Positions 24,394 to 31,560 of a DNA stretch of 43,228 bases are shown here, piece after piece; position 1 is the stretch's first letter, and each line of letters begins with the position of its first letter. The notes below the pieces were generated by a model that saw only the letters and a program-made list of their open reading frames with translations, was not told the DNA's origin and did not search any database. Both the position numbers and the translations under genes were made by a program. The stretch covers positions 1 through 43,228 of the forward strand of contig JBCCQN010000046.1 in assembly GCA_039024315.1 (NCBI GenBank), given 5' to 3'. The DNA comes from JBCAWW01 sp039024315. GTDB taxonomy: Bacteria > Bacteroidota > Bacteroidia > J057.

Positions 24394-24671
24394 TAGAATT
24401 GGGTTTGATGTAGTCGCTTACTCTTTTGCGGATTTTCAGCTCACTCCTTATTCCAGATTAGTATTATATCCGATTCTATGGATAAACTATAAAATTTTAT
24501 TTTATGGTTCTCTAGACAATTATCAAACGGTAGCTTGAATTATCCAGCGGTTCGTATCTCTCTCAAATCGTTCCCCTGTAAGCTCCCTATTTCATTAGCT
24601 TAATTTTGTTTTTATCGGCTTCTGCGAACAACTTCTCTCTTCCTCTAGTTGAAAGAAGAAAAATTGTCTAA
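24394..24671. other. Divergent intergenic region, AT-rich
   Basis: 278 bp between divergently transcribed genes. No ORF, tRNA or conserved hairpin was found. TAATTTTG at 24601-24608 fits a -7 box (TAnnTTTG) 63 bp ahead of the SDR at 24672, without a clear TTTG upstream. Confidence 0.35.
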
Positions 24672-25388
24672 ATGCAAAGCATTCAAAATAAAAAAGTCCT
24701 TATAATCGGTGCTACCGGTGATATCGGTAGCGAAACGGCCCGCCTGATCAAGCAGTCAGGGGGGCACCTTTATCTTAGCGGTCGTGATCAAAACAAGCTA
24801 CAAGCCCTAGCCGCAGAATTAAATCTCACTTCTGACAAAGTCTTTCCGCTCGATATTACCGATGAAGCCGCTATCATTGATATGGCTGCCCAAATTCACG
24901 CTCAAGTAGGACAGCTAGATGTGCTCATCAACGCTTCGGGTATAGGGGTGATCAAAAGTGTAGAAAGCCTCAGTTTAGCTGAGTTTCAAAACTCCCTCAA
25001 CACCAATTTAGTAGGCCCTTTCTTGCTGCTCAAATATTTTCTTCCTGCCATGAAAGCGGTAAAACAAGGCCTCATCATCAATATACCTGGAGTTCTTGGC
25101 AAAACTCCTATGGCGGGCGCAGCCGCTTATGCAGCCTCAAAGTATGGCCTCAATGGGATGCTCAAATCGGTCCGAGAAGAACTCAAGCGCACTCAAATCC
25201 GGATCACTAATATTTATCTTGGCGGCGTAAATAGCGCCTTTTGGGATGATATTGATTTGCGCGTACCGCATGACAAAATGATTACCCCCAAAGAAGCAGC
25301 CCGCTCCATTTGGTTTTTGTGTCAGCAGCCTAGCTCCAGTGTAGTTTCCGAAATGGTGCTGCAGCCTTTTTATCATCAAGCGATTTAA
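24672..25388 (+). CDS. SDR-family protein lacking the catalytic serine
   Basis: 238 residues with the SDR fold: GATGDIG (residues 13-19), NASG (88-90, instead of NNAG), Asn112 and YAASK with Tyr153 and Lys157. Position 140, 13 residues before the Tyr where the catalytic Ser belongs, is Gly in IINIPGVLGKTP. Either another residue replaces it or the protein is a weak or non-classical enzyme. It is the first of three rightward genes (12 and 10 bp gaps) with a Tat-exported TIM barrel and a nucleoside hydrolase. Function unknown. Confidence 0.8.
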   Translation: MQSIQNKKVLIIGATGDIGSETARLIKQSGGHLYLSGRDQNKLQALAAELNLTSDKVFPLDITDEAAIIDMAAQIHAQVGQLDVLINASGIGVIKSVESLSLAEFQNSLNTNLVGPFLLLKYFLPAMKAVKQGLIINIPGVLGKTPMAGAAAYAASKYGLNGMLKSVREELKRTQIRITNIYLGGVNSAFWDDIDLRVPHDKMITPKEAARSIWFLCQQPSSSVVSEMVLQPFYHQAI

Positions 25389-25400
25389 GTATTATTCGGG

Positions 25401-26345
25401 ATGCAATCCCGACGTCAATTCATCAAATCAAGTGCGGTTTTTAGTGGAGCCATCCTAGCTCAGCCCCATTTATGGGCTCAGATGGCCCCGAAACGCAAGT
25501 TCAAGATTAGCCTACAGACTGGCGCCATCGGTGTATCGGCTAGTCAAATGCAAGTTCTAGATATGGCCTCAAACTTTGACTTTGAGGCAATCGCCCCCTA
25601 CCCTGATACGCTACAGGACTGGTCCACAGAACAAAAAGAAAGCTATGTGGCCAAGATGACTCAGGGAGGATTAGTCTGGGGTTCGGCTGGCTTACCGCTA
25701 GAATTTCGAAAGGACGAAAAACTTTTTCGTGAGGGTCTTAAAGCACTGCCTAAGCAGGCAAAAGCCTTGCAATCAGTAGGAGCAAAACGGATGCACACTT
25801 GGATCATGCCGACCCAAGCAGAACGTACTTATCGTCAGAATTTTGCCCTACATAAATATCGATTATCTGAAGTCGCGGATATCCTAGACTACTATGGCAT
25901 TCAATTAGGTCTAGAATACGTAGGTCCCAAGACGCTCATGGCGCGGGATAAATATGCCTTCATCCGTAGCATGGCGGAGCTAAGAGAATTGATTTTTGCC
26001 ATTGATGCACCAAACCTTGGCTTTGTCCTAGACAGCTTTCACTGGTATTGTGCAGAAGAAAGTCAGGCAGATCTCCTAAGTCTAAGTCCCGATGAAATCG
26101 TTGCAGTCGATTTAAATGATGCTCGCATCAATCTCGGACCGGATAAACAAATAGACAACAAACGAGAGTTACCAGGGGCAACTGCGGTAATTGATATCAA
26201 GCGCTTTCTAGAAGCTTTGGTGCTCTTGGGATATGAAGGGCCCGTGAGAGCCGAACCCTTTAATCAAACGCTCAATGATATGGCAGATGAAGCTGCCTTA
26301 AAAGCAACCCGCCAAGCGATCCAAAAGTGTATTGACCTACTGTAA
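25401..26345 (+). CDS. Tat-exported sugar phosphate isomerase/epimerase-like TIM barrel
   Basis: 314 residues. The N-terminus SRRQFIKSSAVFSGAILAQP is a twin-arginine signal with cleavage near WAQ, so the folded protein goes to the periplasm. The rest is an AP-endonuclease-2/xylose-isomerase-like barrel with metal-site-type segments (LGLEYVGP, NLGFVLDSFHWYC, VAVDLNDA, GPVRAEPF). Cytosolic relatives interconvert sugars; exported ones are common in Bacteroidota and their reactions are mostly unknown. It is the middle gene of a three-gene operon. Confidence 0.85.
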   Translation: MQSRRQFIKSSAVFSGAILAQPHLWAQMAPKRKFKISLQTGAIGVSASQMQVLDMASNFDFEAIAPYPDTLQDWSTEQKESYVAKMTQGGLVWGSAGLPLEFRKDEKLFREGLKALPKQAKALQSVGAKRMHTWIMPTQAERTYRQNFALHKYRLSEVADILDYYGIQLGLEYVGPKTLMARDKYAFIRSMAELRELIFAIDAPNLGFVLDSFHWYCAEESQADLLSLSPDEIVAVDLNDARINLGPDKQIDNKRELPGATAVIDIKRFLEALVLLGYEGPVRAEPFNQTLNDMADEAALKATRQAIQKCIDLL

Positions 26346-26355
26346 GCGCAAAAAA

Positions 26356-27354
26356 ATGAAAAAGCTAATCATCATCTTGCTGGTCGTTCTATCTCAAGGA
26401 TGTAATGACGCAAATCAAGCCCCTACAGATAATCCCGCCACTAAGAAGAAAGGCATACCCATCATTATTGATACAGATGCCAATAATGAGCTTGATGACC
26501 AACATGCGCTCGCCTATGCGTTTTTCAATGAGGAGGTATTCGATATAATAGGAGTTAGCGTTAATGCTACACATAATGGAGGAGATATTGAATCCCATCT
26601 ACTTGAGGCTAAAAGAGTCATGCAATTGTGCGATGTTGAAGGCCAGATTCCCCTGAAAAAAGGCGCAAATGGAAATTTCTCCACAATTGAGAGTGAAATA
26701 GTAAAAGCAGATTTCGATGGTAGGGAAGCCGTAAACTTTATAATTGAAGAAGCCCTAAAACCCAGAGAAGATAAACTAGTTTTAGTCCCCATCGGCAAAC
26801 TGACCAATATCGCATTAGCCATAAAAAAGGCGCCTGAAATTTTAGGCAAAATTCGAATCGTCTGGTTAGGTTCTAATTATCCCCAAAAAGGCGAATACAA
26901 CCTAGTGAATGATATCGAGGCGATGAATTATCTTCTAGACCAAAAGGTGCAATTTGAGATGGTGATGGTACGCTATGGGGAGCCTTCCGGCTCAGATGCC
27001 GTCCGCATTACGCCAGATGAAATCACAGAAAAAATAAAAGGTTATGGTCCCAAGGTAGCCGCGGTTGGCGGCAGACATGGAGCCACATTCACCCATTTCG
27101 GAGACTATGCCGAAAATTTATTCTCACATATTGAACTCCATGGCGATCCCCCTTCCAGAGCCCTTTTTGATGTTGTGGCCTTAGCCATTTTGAAAAATCC
27201 AGCATGGGGAGAAAGTCGTCTCATTAGCAGTCCTATTATGGAAAATGAAAGTTGGGTTGATAGGCCTAAACATGCTCACAAGATTACTATTTGGGAAAAC
27301 TTTGATCAGGAAATGATCATTGAGGACTTCATCAAAAGTATACAAGGAAAGTGA
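26356..27354 (+). CDS. Nucleoside hydrolase-family lipoprotein
   Basis: 332 residues from ATG 26356; the frame continues 5' to a TTG, but MKKLIIILLVVLSQGC is a proper lipoprotein signal (lipobox LSQGC). The family signature IIIDTDANNELDDQHALAYAF (the calcium-binding DTDxxxxxDDxxA motif) opens the mature domain, and later segments LVPIGKLTNIALA and PSRALFDVVALAI fit inosine-uridine-type nucleoside hydrolases (PF01156). It should sit in the periplasm or on the outer membrane and cleave N-glycosidic or similar bonds. Last gene of the operon beginning at 24672. Confidence 0.87.
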   Translation: MKKLIIILLVVLSQGCNDANQAPTDNPATKKKGIPIIIDTDANNELDDQHALAYAFFNEEVFDIIGVSVNATHNGGDIESHLLEAKRVMQLCDVEGQIPLKKGANGNFSTIESEIVKADFDGREAVNFIIEEALKPREDKLVLVPIGKLTNIALAIKKAPEILGKIRIVWLGSNYPQKGEYNLVNDIEAMNYLLDQKVQFEMVMVRYGEPSGSDAVRITPDEITEKIKGYGPKVAAVGGRHGATFTHFGDYAENLFSHIELHGDPPSRALFDVVALAILKNPAWGESRLISSPIMENESWVDRPKHAHKITIWENFDQEMIIEDFIKSIQGK

Positions 27355-27401
27355 GACCAACGCAAATTCGCCGATCGATCCTAGGCTATATGTCTCAGTT
27401 G

Positions 27402-28175
27402 TTATAAGCGACCAATAGTCATCCCTCCATCTACCATCACCACTTGGCCGGTAGAATAAGGAAAATCGCCACTGGCTAAGGCCGCTACGGCTTTGCCTAC
27501 GTCTGATGGCGTTCCCCAACGGGATTGTAAACTCAAGCCCTCCGCAAACAGTTGGTCGTATTTTGCTTTGACTCCGCTTGTCATATCGGTTTCAATGATG
27601 CCAGGACGCACCTCAAAAACGGATATGCCATATTCCGCCAAACGTGTCGCCCAAAGCTGCGTTGCCATCCCGATGCCCGCTTTGCTGAGACAGTATTCCC
27701 CTCGATTGACCGAAGCCAAACTAGCTGAGACAGAAGAAATATTGATGATAGTGGGGCGAAAATCATTATCTCCCCTCCCCTCTCCTATCATCCAATTGGC
27801 AATAGCTTGGGTCAAAAAATAAGGTCCCTTGAGATTAATATTCATCACCCAATCGTAACTAGACTCAGTAGCTTCCAGTATATCATTGCGTTCGCGAGGA
27901 GCGACTCCGGCATTATTGACCAGCAAATCTAAACGACTAAAATTAGCCTTAAGCTCCGAGAGCATGCGTTCGCGATCAGCGCTACTCCCTATATCGCCTT
28001 GGAGGTAGTGGGCTTTGGTACCTTGCTTCGCAAAACGCTCAGTTATGTTTTGTACCTGCTCCGCAGAACGCACCCCATTCAAGGCTAAATCATAGCCGCG
28101 ACTAGCCAATTCCTCTGCGATACCAAGTCCAATCCCCCGTGTTCCTCCGGTGATAAAAGCAGTTTTCTGACTCAT
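27402..28175 (-). CDS. SDR-family oxidoreductase (FabG-like), end of sugar operon
   Basis: 257 residues, a complete classical SDR: TGGTRGIG (residues 9-16), LVNNAG (85-90), Asn114, Ser148, Tyr161 and Lys165 (INISSVSA, YCLSKAG), and VMVDGGMT at the C-terminus. It overlaps the preceding Gfo/Idh/MocA gene by ATGA. In this setting, after a GH88 hydrolase, an isomerase and a sugar dehydrogenase, reduction or oxidation of an unsaturated-uronate-derived keto sugar is the likely job (inference). Confidence 0.87.
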   Translation of the reverse strand: MSQKTAFITGGTRGIGLGIAEELASRGYDLALNGVRSAEQVQNITERFAKQGTKAHYLQGDIGSSADRERMLSELKANFSRLDLLVNNAGVAPRERNDILEATESSYDWVMNINLKGPYFLTQAIANWMIGEGRGDNDFRPTIINISSVSASLASVNRGEYCLSKAGIGMATQLWATRLAEYGISVFEVRPGIIETDMTSGVKAKYDQLFAEGLSLQSRWGTPSDVGKAVAALASGDFPYSTGQVVMVDGGMTIGRL

Positions 28176-29329
28176 GATATTGGTTCAATTGAGGGTACAT
28201 CCAACCAACGCCTTTCTTGCCAACTTTTCACTCCTAACTCGGCTAATTGCACGCCTTTTGCGCCTTCTAGCAGGTCATTACTAAAGGGCTCATCCTTGAC
28301 GACATAGCGTAGAAACTGCTCCCACTGCACTTTAAAAGCATTGTCATATTCTTCTTGGTCTGGCACGGGCAACCAGCCAGCAAAAAAATCAATAGGCTGA
28401 GGGATGTCAGGATTCCAAACGGGTTTGGGAGTATTGCCATAGGCTTGAGTAACGCATTCACGTAAACCAGCTACAGCAGAGCCTTTGGTACCGTCAACTT
28501 GCAAGGTCAGCAAATCGTCGCGCCGGACCCGTACCGCCCAAGAAGAATTGAAGTGGGCGATAATCCCTCCTTCCAACTCAAAAGTGGCATAAGCGGCATC
28601 ATCAGCATCGGCGACATATTCATTGCCGTTTTCGTCTACACGAAGTGGAATATGTGTAGCGCCCAAACAGGAAACTGATTTTACGGGCGCAAAAATCCGA
28701 TCCAGTACATAGCGCCAATGACAAAGCATATCCGAAATGATCCCCCCATCATCAGCAGAGCGATAATTCCAACTAGGACGCTGAGCGGCTATTGTAGTTC
28801 CTTCAAATACCCAGTAGCCAAATTCGCCCCTAATGGAAAGTATGCGTCCAAAAAAGCCGGACTCAATCAGTCTCCTCAACTTTACCAATCCGGGCAAAAA
28901 TAGCTTGTCCTGTACTACTCCATGTTTGACTCCTTGCGCTTCACAATATTCATACAAATCCAAAGCATCAGCAAGACTCACCGCCGTTGGCTTCTCACAA
29001 TAGATATGTTTTCCTGCTGCCGCTGCTTGTTTGACCGCCTTTACTCTCCTTCCCGTCGTTTGTGCATCAAAATAGATATGCATTTCTGGGTCAGCTAATG
29101 CCTCTGCGACCGAGGTGCTCATTTTTTTGATACCCGTCATATCACAAAGTGCCTTGAGCTTATTGGCATTTCGCCCCACCAAGATTGGGTCAGGCATGAT
29201 GACCTCTTCAGGACTAATCTGTAGTCCTCCTTGCTCAATGATAGGCATGATAGAGCGCAGTAAGTGCTGATTTTTTCCCATACGGCCCGTAACGCCGTTC
29301 ATGATAATACCGATGCGGTGGACTTTCAT
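28172..29329 (-). CDS. Gfo/Idh/MocA-family sugar dehydrogenase
   Basis: 385 residues from ATG 29329; the frame extends 22 codons upstream, but this ATG overlaps the stop of the preceding gene as ATGA, the usual coupling in this operon, and starts with the expected strand MKVHRIGIIMNGVTGRMG. GVTGRMG binds NAD(P), CEKP (Glu112, Lys113) is the catalytic motif, and the C-terminal sheet segment GGIISDMLCHWRYVLD holds the active-site His region. It belongs to the long, ~380-residue branch found in sugar and uronate degradation loci. Substrate unknown. Confidence 0.87.
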   Translation of the reverse strand: MKVHRIGIIMNGVTGRMGKNQHLLRSIMPIIEQGGLQISPEEVIMPDPILVGRNANKLKALCDMTGIKKMSTSVAEALADPEMHIYFDAQTTGRRVKAVKQAAAAGKHIYCEKPTAVSLADALDLYEYCEAQGVKHGVVQDKLFLPGLVKLRRLIESGFFGRILSIRGEFGYWVFEGTTIAAQRPSWNYRSADDGGIISDMLCHWRYVLDRIFAPVKSVSCLGATHIPLRVDENGNEYVADADDAAYATFELEGGIIAHFNSSWAVRVRRDDLLTLQVDGTKGSAVAGLRECVTQAYGNTPKPVWNPDIPQPIDFFAGWLPVPDQEEYDNAFKVQWEQFLRYVVKDEPFSNDLLEGAKGVQLAELGVKSWQERRWLDVPSIEPIS

Positions 29330-30150
29330 ATTTGTTCTAAACTTTTGGAAGCGGTGAGTATTTGTGCAAACCATTGGTCGCCCGGGAGGGACCAATATTC
29401 TTTAGAAAATATTTCAACTTCTGAACGGCCTTTGAAACCCGCATCGCGGACCCAGCCGGTAATTTGATCGATATCGATGCAGCCTTCCCCCATCAAGCCT
29501 CGATCCAATAGCAAATCTGTAGTAGGTACTTTCCAATCACAAATGTGGTAGGCAAAGATGTTATTGTGCTTCCCACAACGCTCAATCTCAGCTTGTAGAT
29601 CAGGCTCCCACCAGACATGATAGACATCAATCGCAACGCCTACATAAGGGGAATCAATCGCTTCAGCCATATTATTGGCGGAGGCTAGGGTATTGATAGC
29701 AGAACGTGTGTCCGCATACATTGGATGCAGTGGCTCAATGGCTAGTTTGACATTCAGTTCCTCAGCCAAGGGTAGGATGGCCTCGATGCCAGCTTGGATC
29801 TGAGTGCGGGACTCTGCGAGGGATTGTCCTGCAGCAGCGCCACAAACCAAGACAATTAGAGGCGCGCCTAAGGCCGAAGCCTCCCTAATCATAGTCAAAT
29901 TATCATCAATTGCGGCTTGGCGTTCTGACGCAGTCAAAGACGGAAAAAAACCGCCCCGACAATAAGCCGTCAAATCTAGCTTATGCGCTGTCAATAAGGC
30001 TTTTACCTCTTCCACTGAGCGTTCGCCAAGGGCGTCCCGCCAAATCGTGATACCGCCAATACCGGCCTTGCCGAACGCTTGTATCGACTCCTCTAAGGAC
30101 CACTGCTTCATCGTGATCGTGTGCACACAGAGTTGGTTGAGATCAATCAT
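29326..30150 (-). CDS. Sugar phosphate isomerase/epimerase (cytosolic TIM barrel)
   Basis: 274 residues. The chosen ATG at 30150 has a rare Shine-Dalgarno sequence (GGAGG, 8 nt upstream); the frame's TTG five codons earlier is less likely. The AP-endonuclease-2-type barrel shows metal-site-like segments LAIEPLHP, VGVAIDVYHVWW, FAYHICDW and SEVEIFS. No signal peptide, so cytosolic, unlike the exported relative at 25401. It overlaps the GH88 gene by 8 bp and the next gene by 4 bp. Probable role: isomerising the sugar released by the GH88 enzyme (inference). Confidence 0.87.
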   Translation of the reverse strand: MIDLNQLCVHTITMKQWSLEESIQAFGKAGIGGITIWRDALGERSVEEVKALLTAHKLDLTAYCRGGFFPSLTASERQAAIDDNLTMIREASALGAPLIVLVCGAAAGQSLAESRTQIQAGIEAILPLAEELNVKLAIEPLHPMYADTRSAINTLASANNMAEAIDSPYVGVAIDVYHVWWEPDLQAEIERCGKHNNIFAYHICDWKVPTTDLLLDRGLMGEGCIDIDQITGWVRDAGFKGRSEVEIFSKEYWSLPGDQWFAQILTASKSLEQI

Positions 30151-31516
30151 ACTGTAATCCTCCAAAAAAGGTGTAATAGGCTTCTTCCCTAATCAATTTG
30201 GTGAGATAAAGCATTACCTCCCGCATATGATAGTCGCCCCACATACTTGACTCCCCGCAAGCTATTTTGCTACCCTCTGGCACATAATCCCAGCCATTGG
30301 GTTGGTGATAGATACTATGCAAAGTCAAGCCTTGGTGTTTGGGACTAGTGGATAGATAAGGCTCTTCCAAGAGTCTTTTCACCACAGTCAAACCTGCTTG
30401 CCAAAAGGACTGTCCTTCTATGCCTCCCAAATAGCGCCCGAGTCGCAACAAACCCTGTGCAGCTATAGCCGCCGCAGAACTATCAACGGGTTCGAAATCA
30501 TTGTAGGGCTCAGCAGGACGAGCCAGATAATCACCTAATTGATGGAGATTAGGAGCTCCAGTATCCCAGTAAGGGATACCATCAAGGGCGGTGTTTTCGA
30601 TATAAAAATTGGCCGTTGCCTTAGCGGCTTTGAGCATAAAAGCCTCAATCTGAGCTCTACCACCAAAGGCATCTAATTCGCTATCATCAAGCGTCTTGAC
30701 AAATTCTAGTTGTTCGGCGAAGCCGGTAATTGCCCAAGCCAAGCCCCTGGTCCAAGTAGTGAAGCCTGAAAAGCCCTGTTGGGCATTGGGACAGCGAAAA
30801 GCCCCATCTACGGTATTAAAGACTGATTCGTGAGCCGTACGCCCAGATACATCATAGCTATCTCGGCCCTCGCCATAGAAAATTGCATAATCCGCCGTGG
30901 CTTTAGCATGCAGGAGACTGCGTTCCAAAAGATTGACCTTCTGATCGTTTTCTTGCCAGATAGCATGCCCTAATTGATGGCTATAGACTACGGCTCTTAG
31001 TGTCCGGATGGTATCTACAAAAAGAGAATGAGGCCCATTAAAGGAATGAATAAAGCCTCCACCTGGGATCTCCGTCCAGCGCCTCGCCTGCACGGCACCG
31101 GATAACTTCAGCGCTAATTCGTAAAAATGCTGTTCCCAATCATTTTGTGGGATCTTTCCCTCCCGCATCAAGCGGTGCAGATTGCCATAAGTACTGACGT
31201 TGTTGAAACCATGGTCGTGGACCCCAAAATGTCCGACATGAGAAGCCATCTTTTCCAAAGTAGCCTTGCGACCATATTCAAGAAACTCATCCTCTCCCGT
31301 AGCGTCAAACTGCAAAATAGCAGAACCATACTCAAAGCCTTGGGTCCATTCTGTCCAGCCACGACTGGTATATTCTCCTCCCGCCGTAAAAACCGGAGAG
31401 CCCTTGCTGCGATCATAATGATCGCGGATGAGGCGAATCTTTTGGCCAGAAAGCGCCCAAAAACTATCTAATTCTTTTTCAATGTCTGCTAAAGTGAGTA
31501 GTAGATCAATCCTCAT
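30143..31516 (-). CDS. GH88-family unsaturated glucuronyl hydrolase
   Basis: 457 residues with an (alpha/alpha)6-barrel pattern. Two acidic sites fit the GH88 catalytic pair: Asp101 in VHDHGFN and Asp168 in FVDTIRTL. IPYWDTGAP, PVDSSAAAIAAQGLLRLG and GESSMWGDYHMREVMLYL are also typical. GH88 enzymes remove the 4,5-unsaturated uronate left by polysaccharide lyases (chondroitin, ulvan, heparin, gellan, xanthan). No signal peptide is visible, so it would act on imported oligosaccharides. First gene of a four-gene overlapping operon, divergent (44 bp) from the PmoA-sulfatase fusion. No lyase is in the window. Confidence 0.9.
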   Translation of the reverse strand: MRIDLLLTLADIEKELDSFWALSGQKIRLIRDHYDRSKGSPVFTAGGEYTSRGWTEWTQGFEYGSAILQFDATGEDEFLEYGRKATLEKMASHVGHFGVHDHGFNNVSTYGNLHRLMREGKIPQNDWEQHFYELALKLSGAVQARRWTEIPGGGFIHSFNGPHSLFVDTIRTLRAVVYSHQLGHAIWQENDQKVNLLERSLLHAKATADYAIFYGEGRDSYDVSGRTAHESVFNTVDGAFRCPNAQQGFSGFTTWTRGLAWAITGFAEQLEFVKTLDDSELDAFGGRAQIEAFMLKAAKATANFYIENTALDGIPYWDTGAPNLHQLGDYLARPAEPYNDFEPVDSSAAAIAAQGLLRLGRYLGGIEGQSFWQAGLTVVKRLLEEPYLSTSPKHQGLTLHSIYHQPNGWDYVPEGSKIACGESSMWGDYHMREVMLYLTKLIREEAYYTFFGGLQYD

Positions 31517-31560
31517 TCTTTCGAATTTTCGGTTAAATTATCTTTTTCAAACTGATTCTG

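Noticed and set aside
24254..24538. 94-residue rightward open frame at the protease 5' end
   Set aside because: More than half overlaps the signal peptide region of the protease gene and the composition is that of an antisense shadow.
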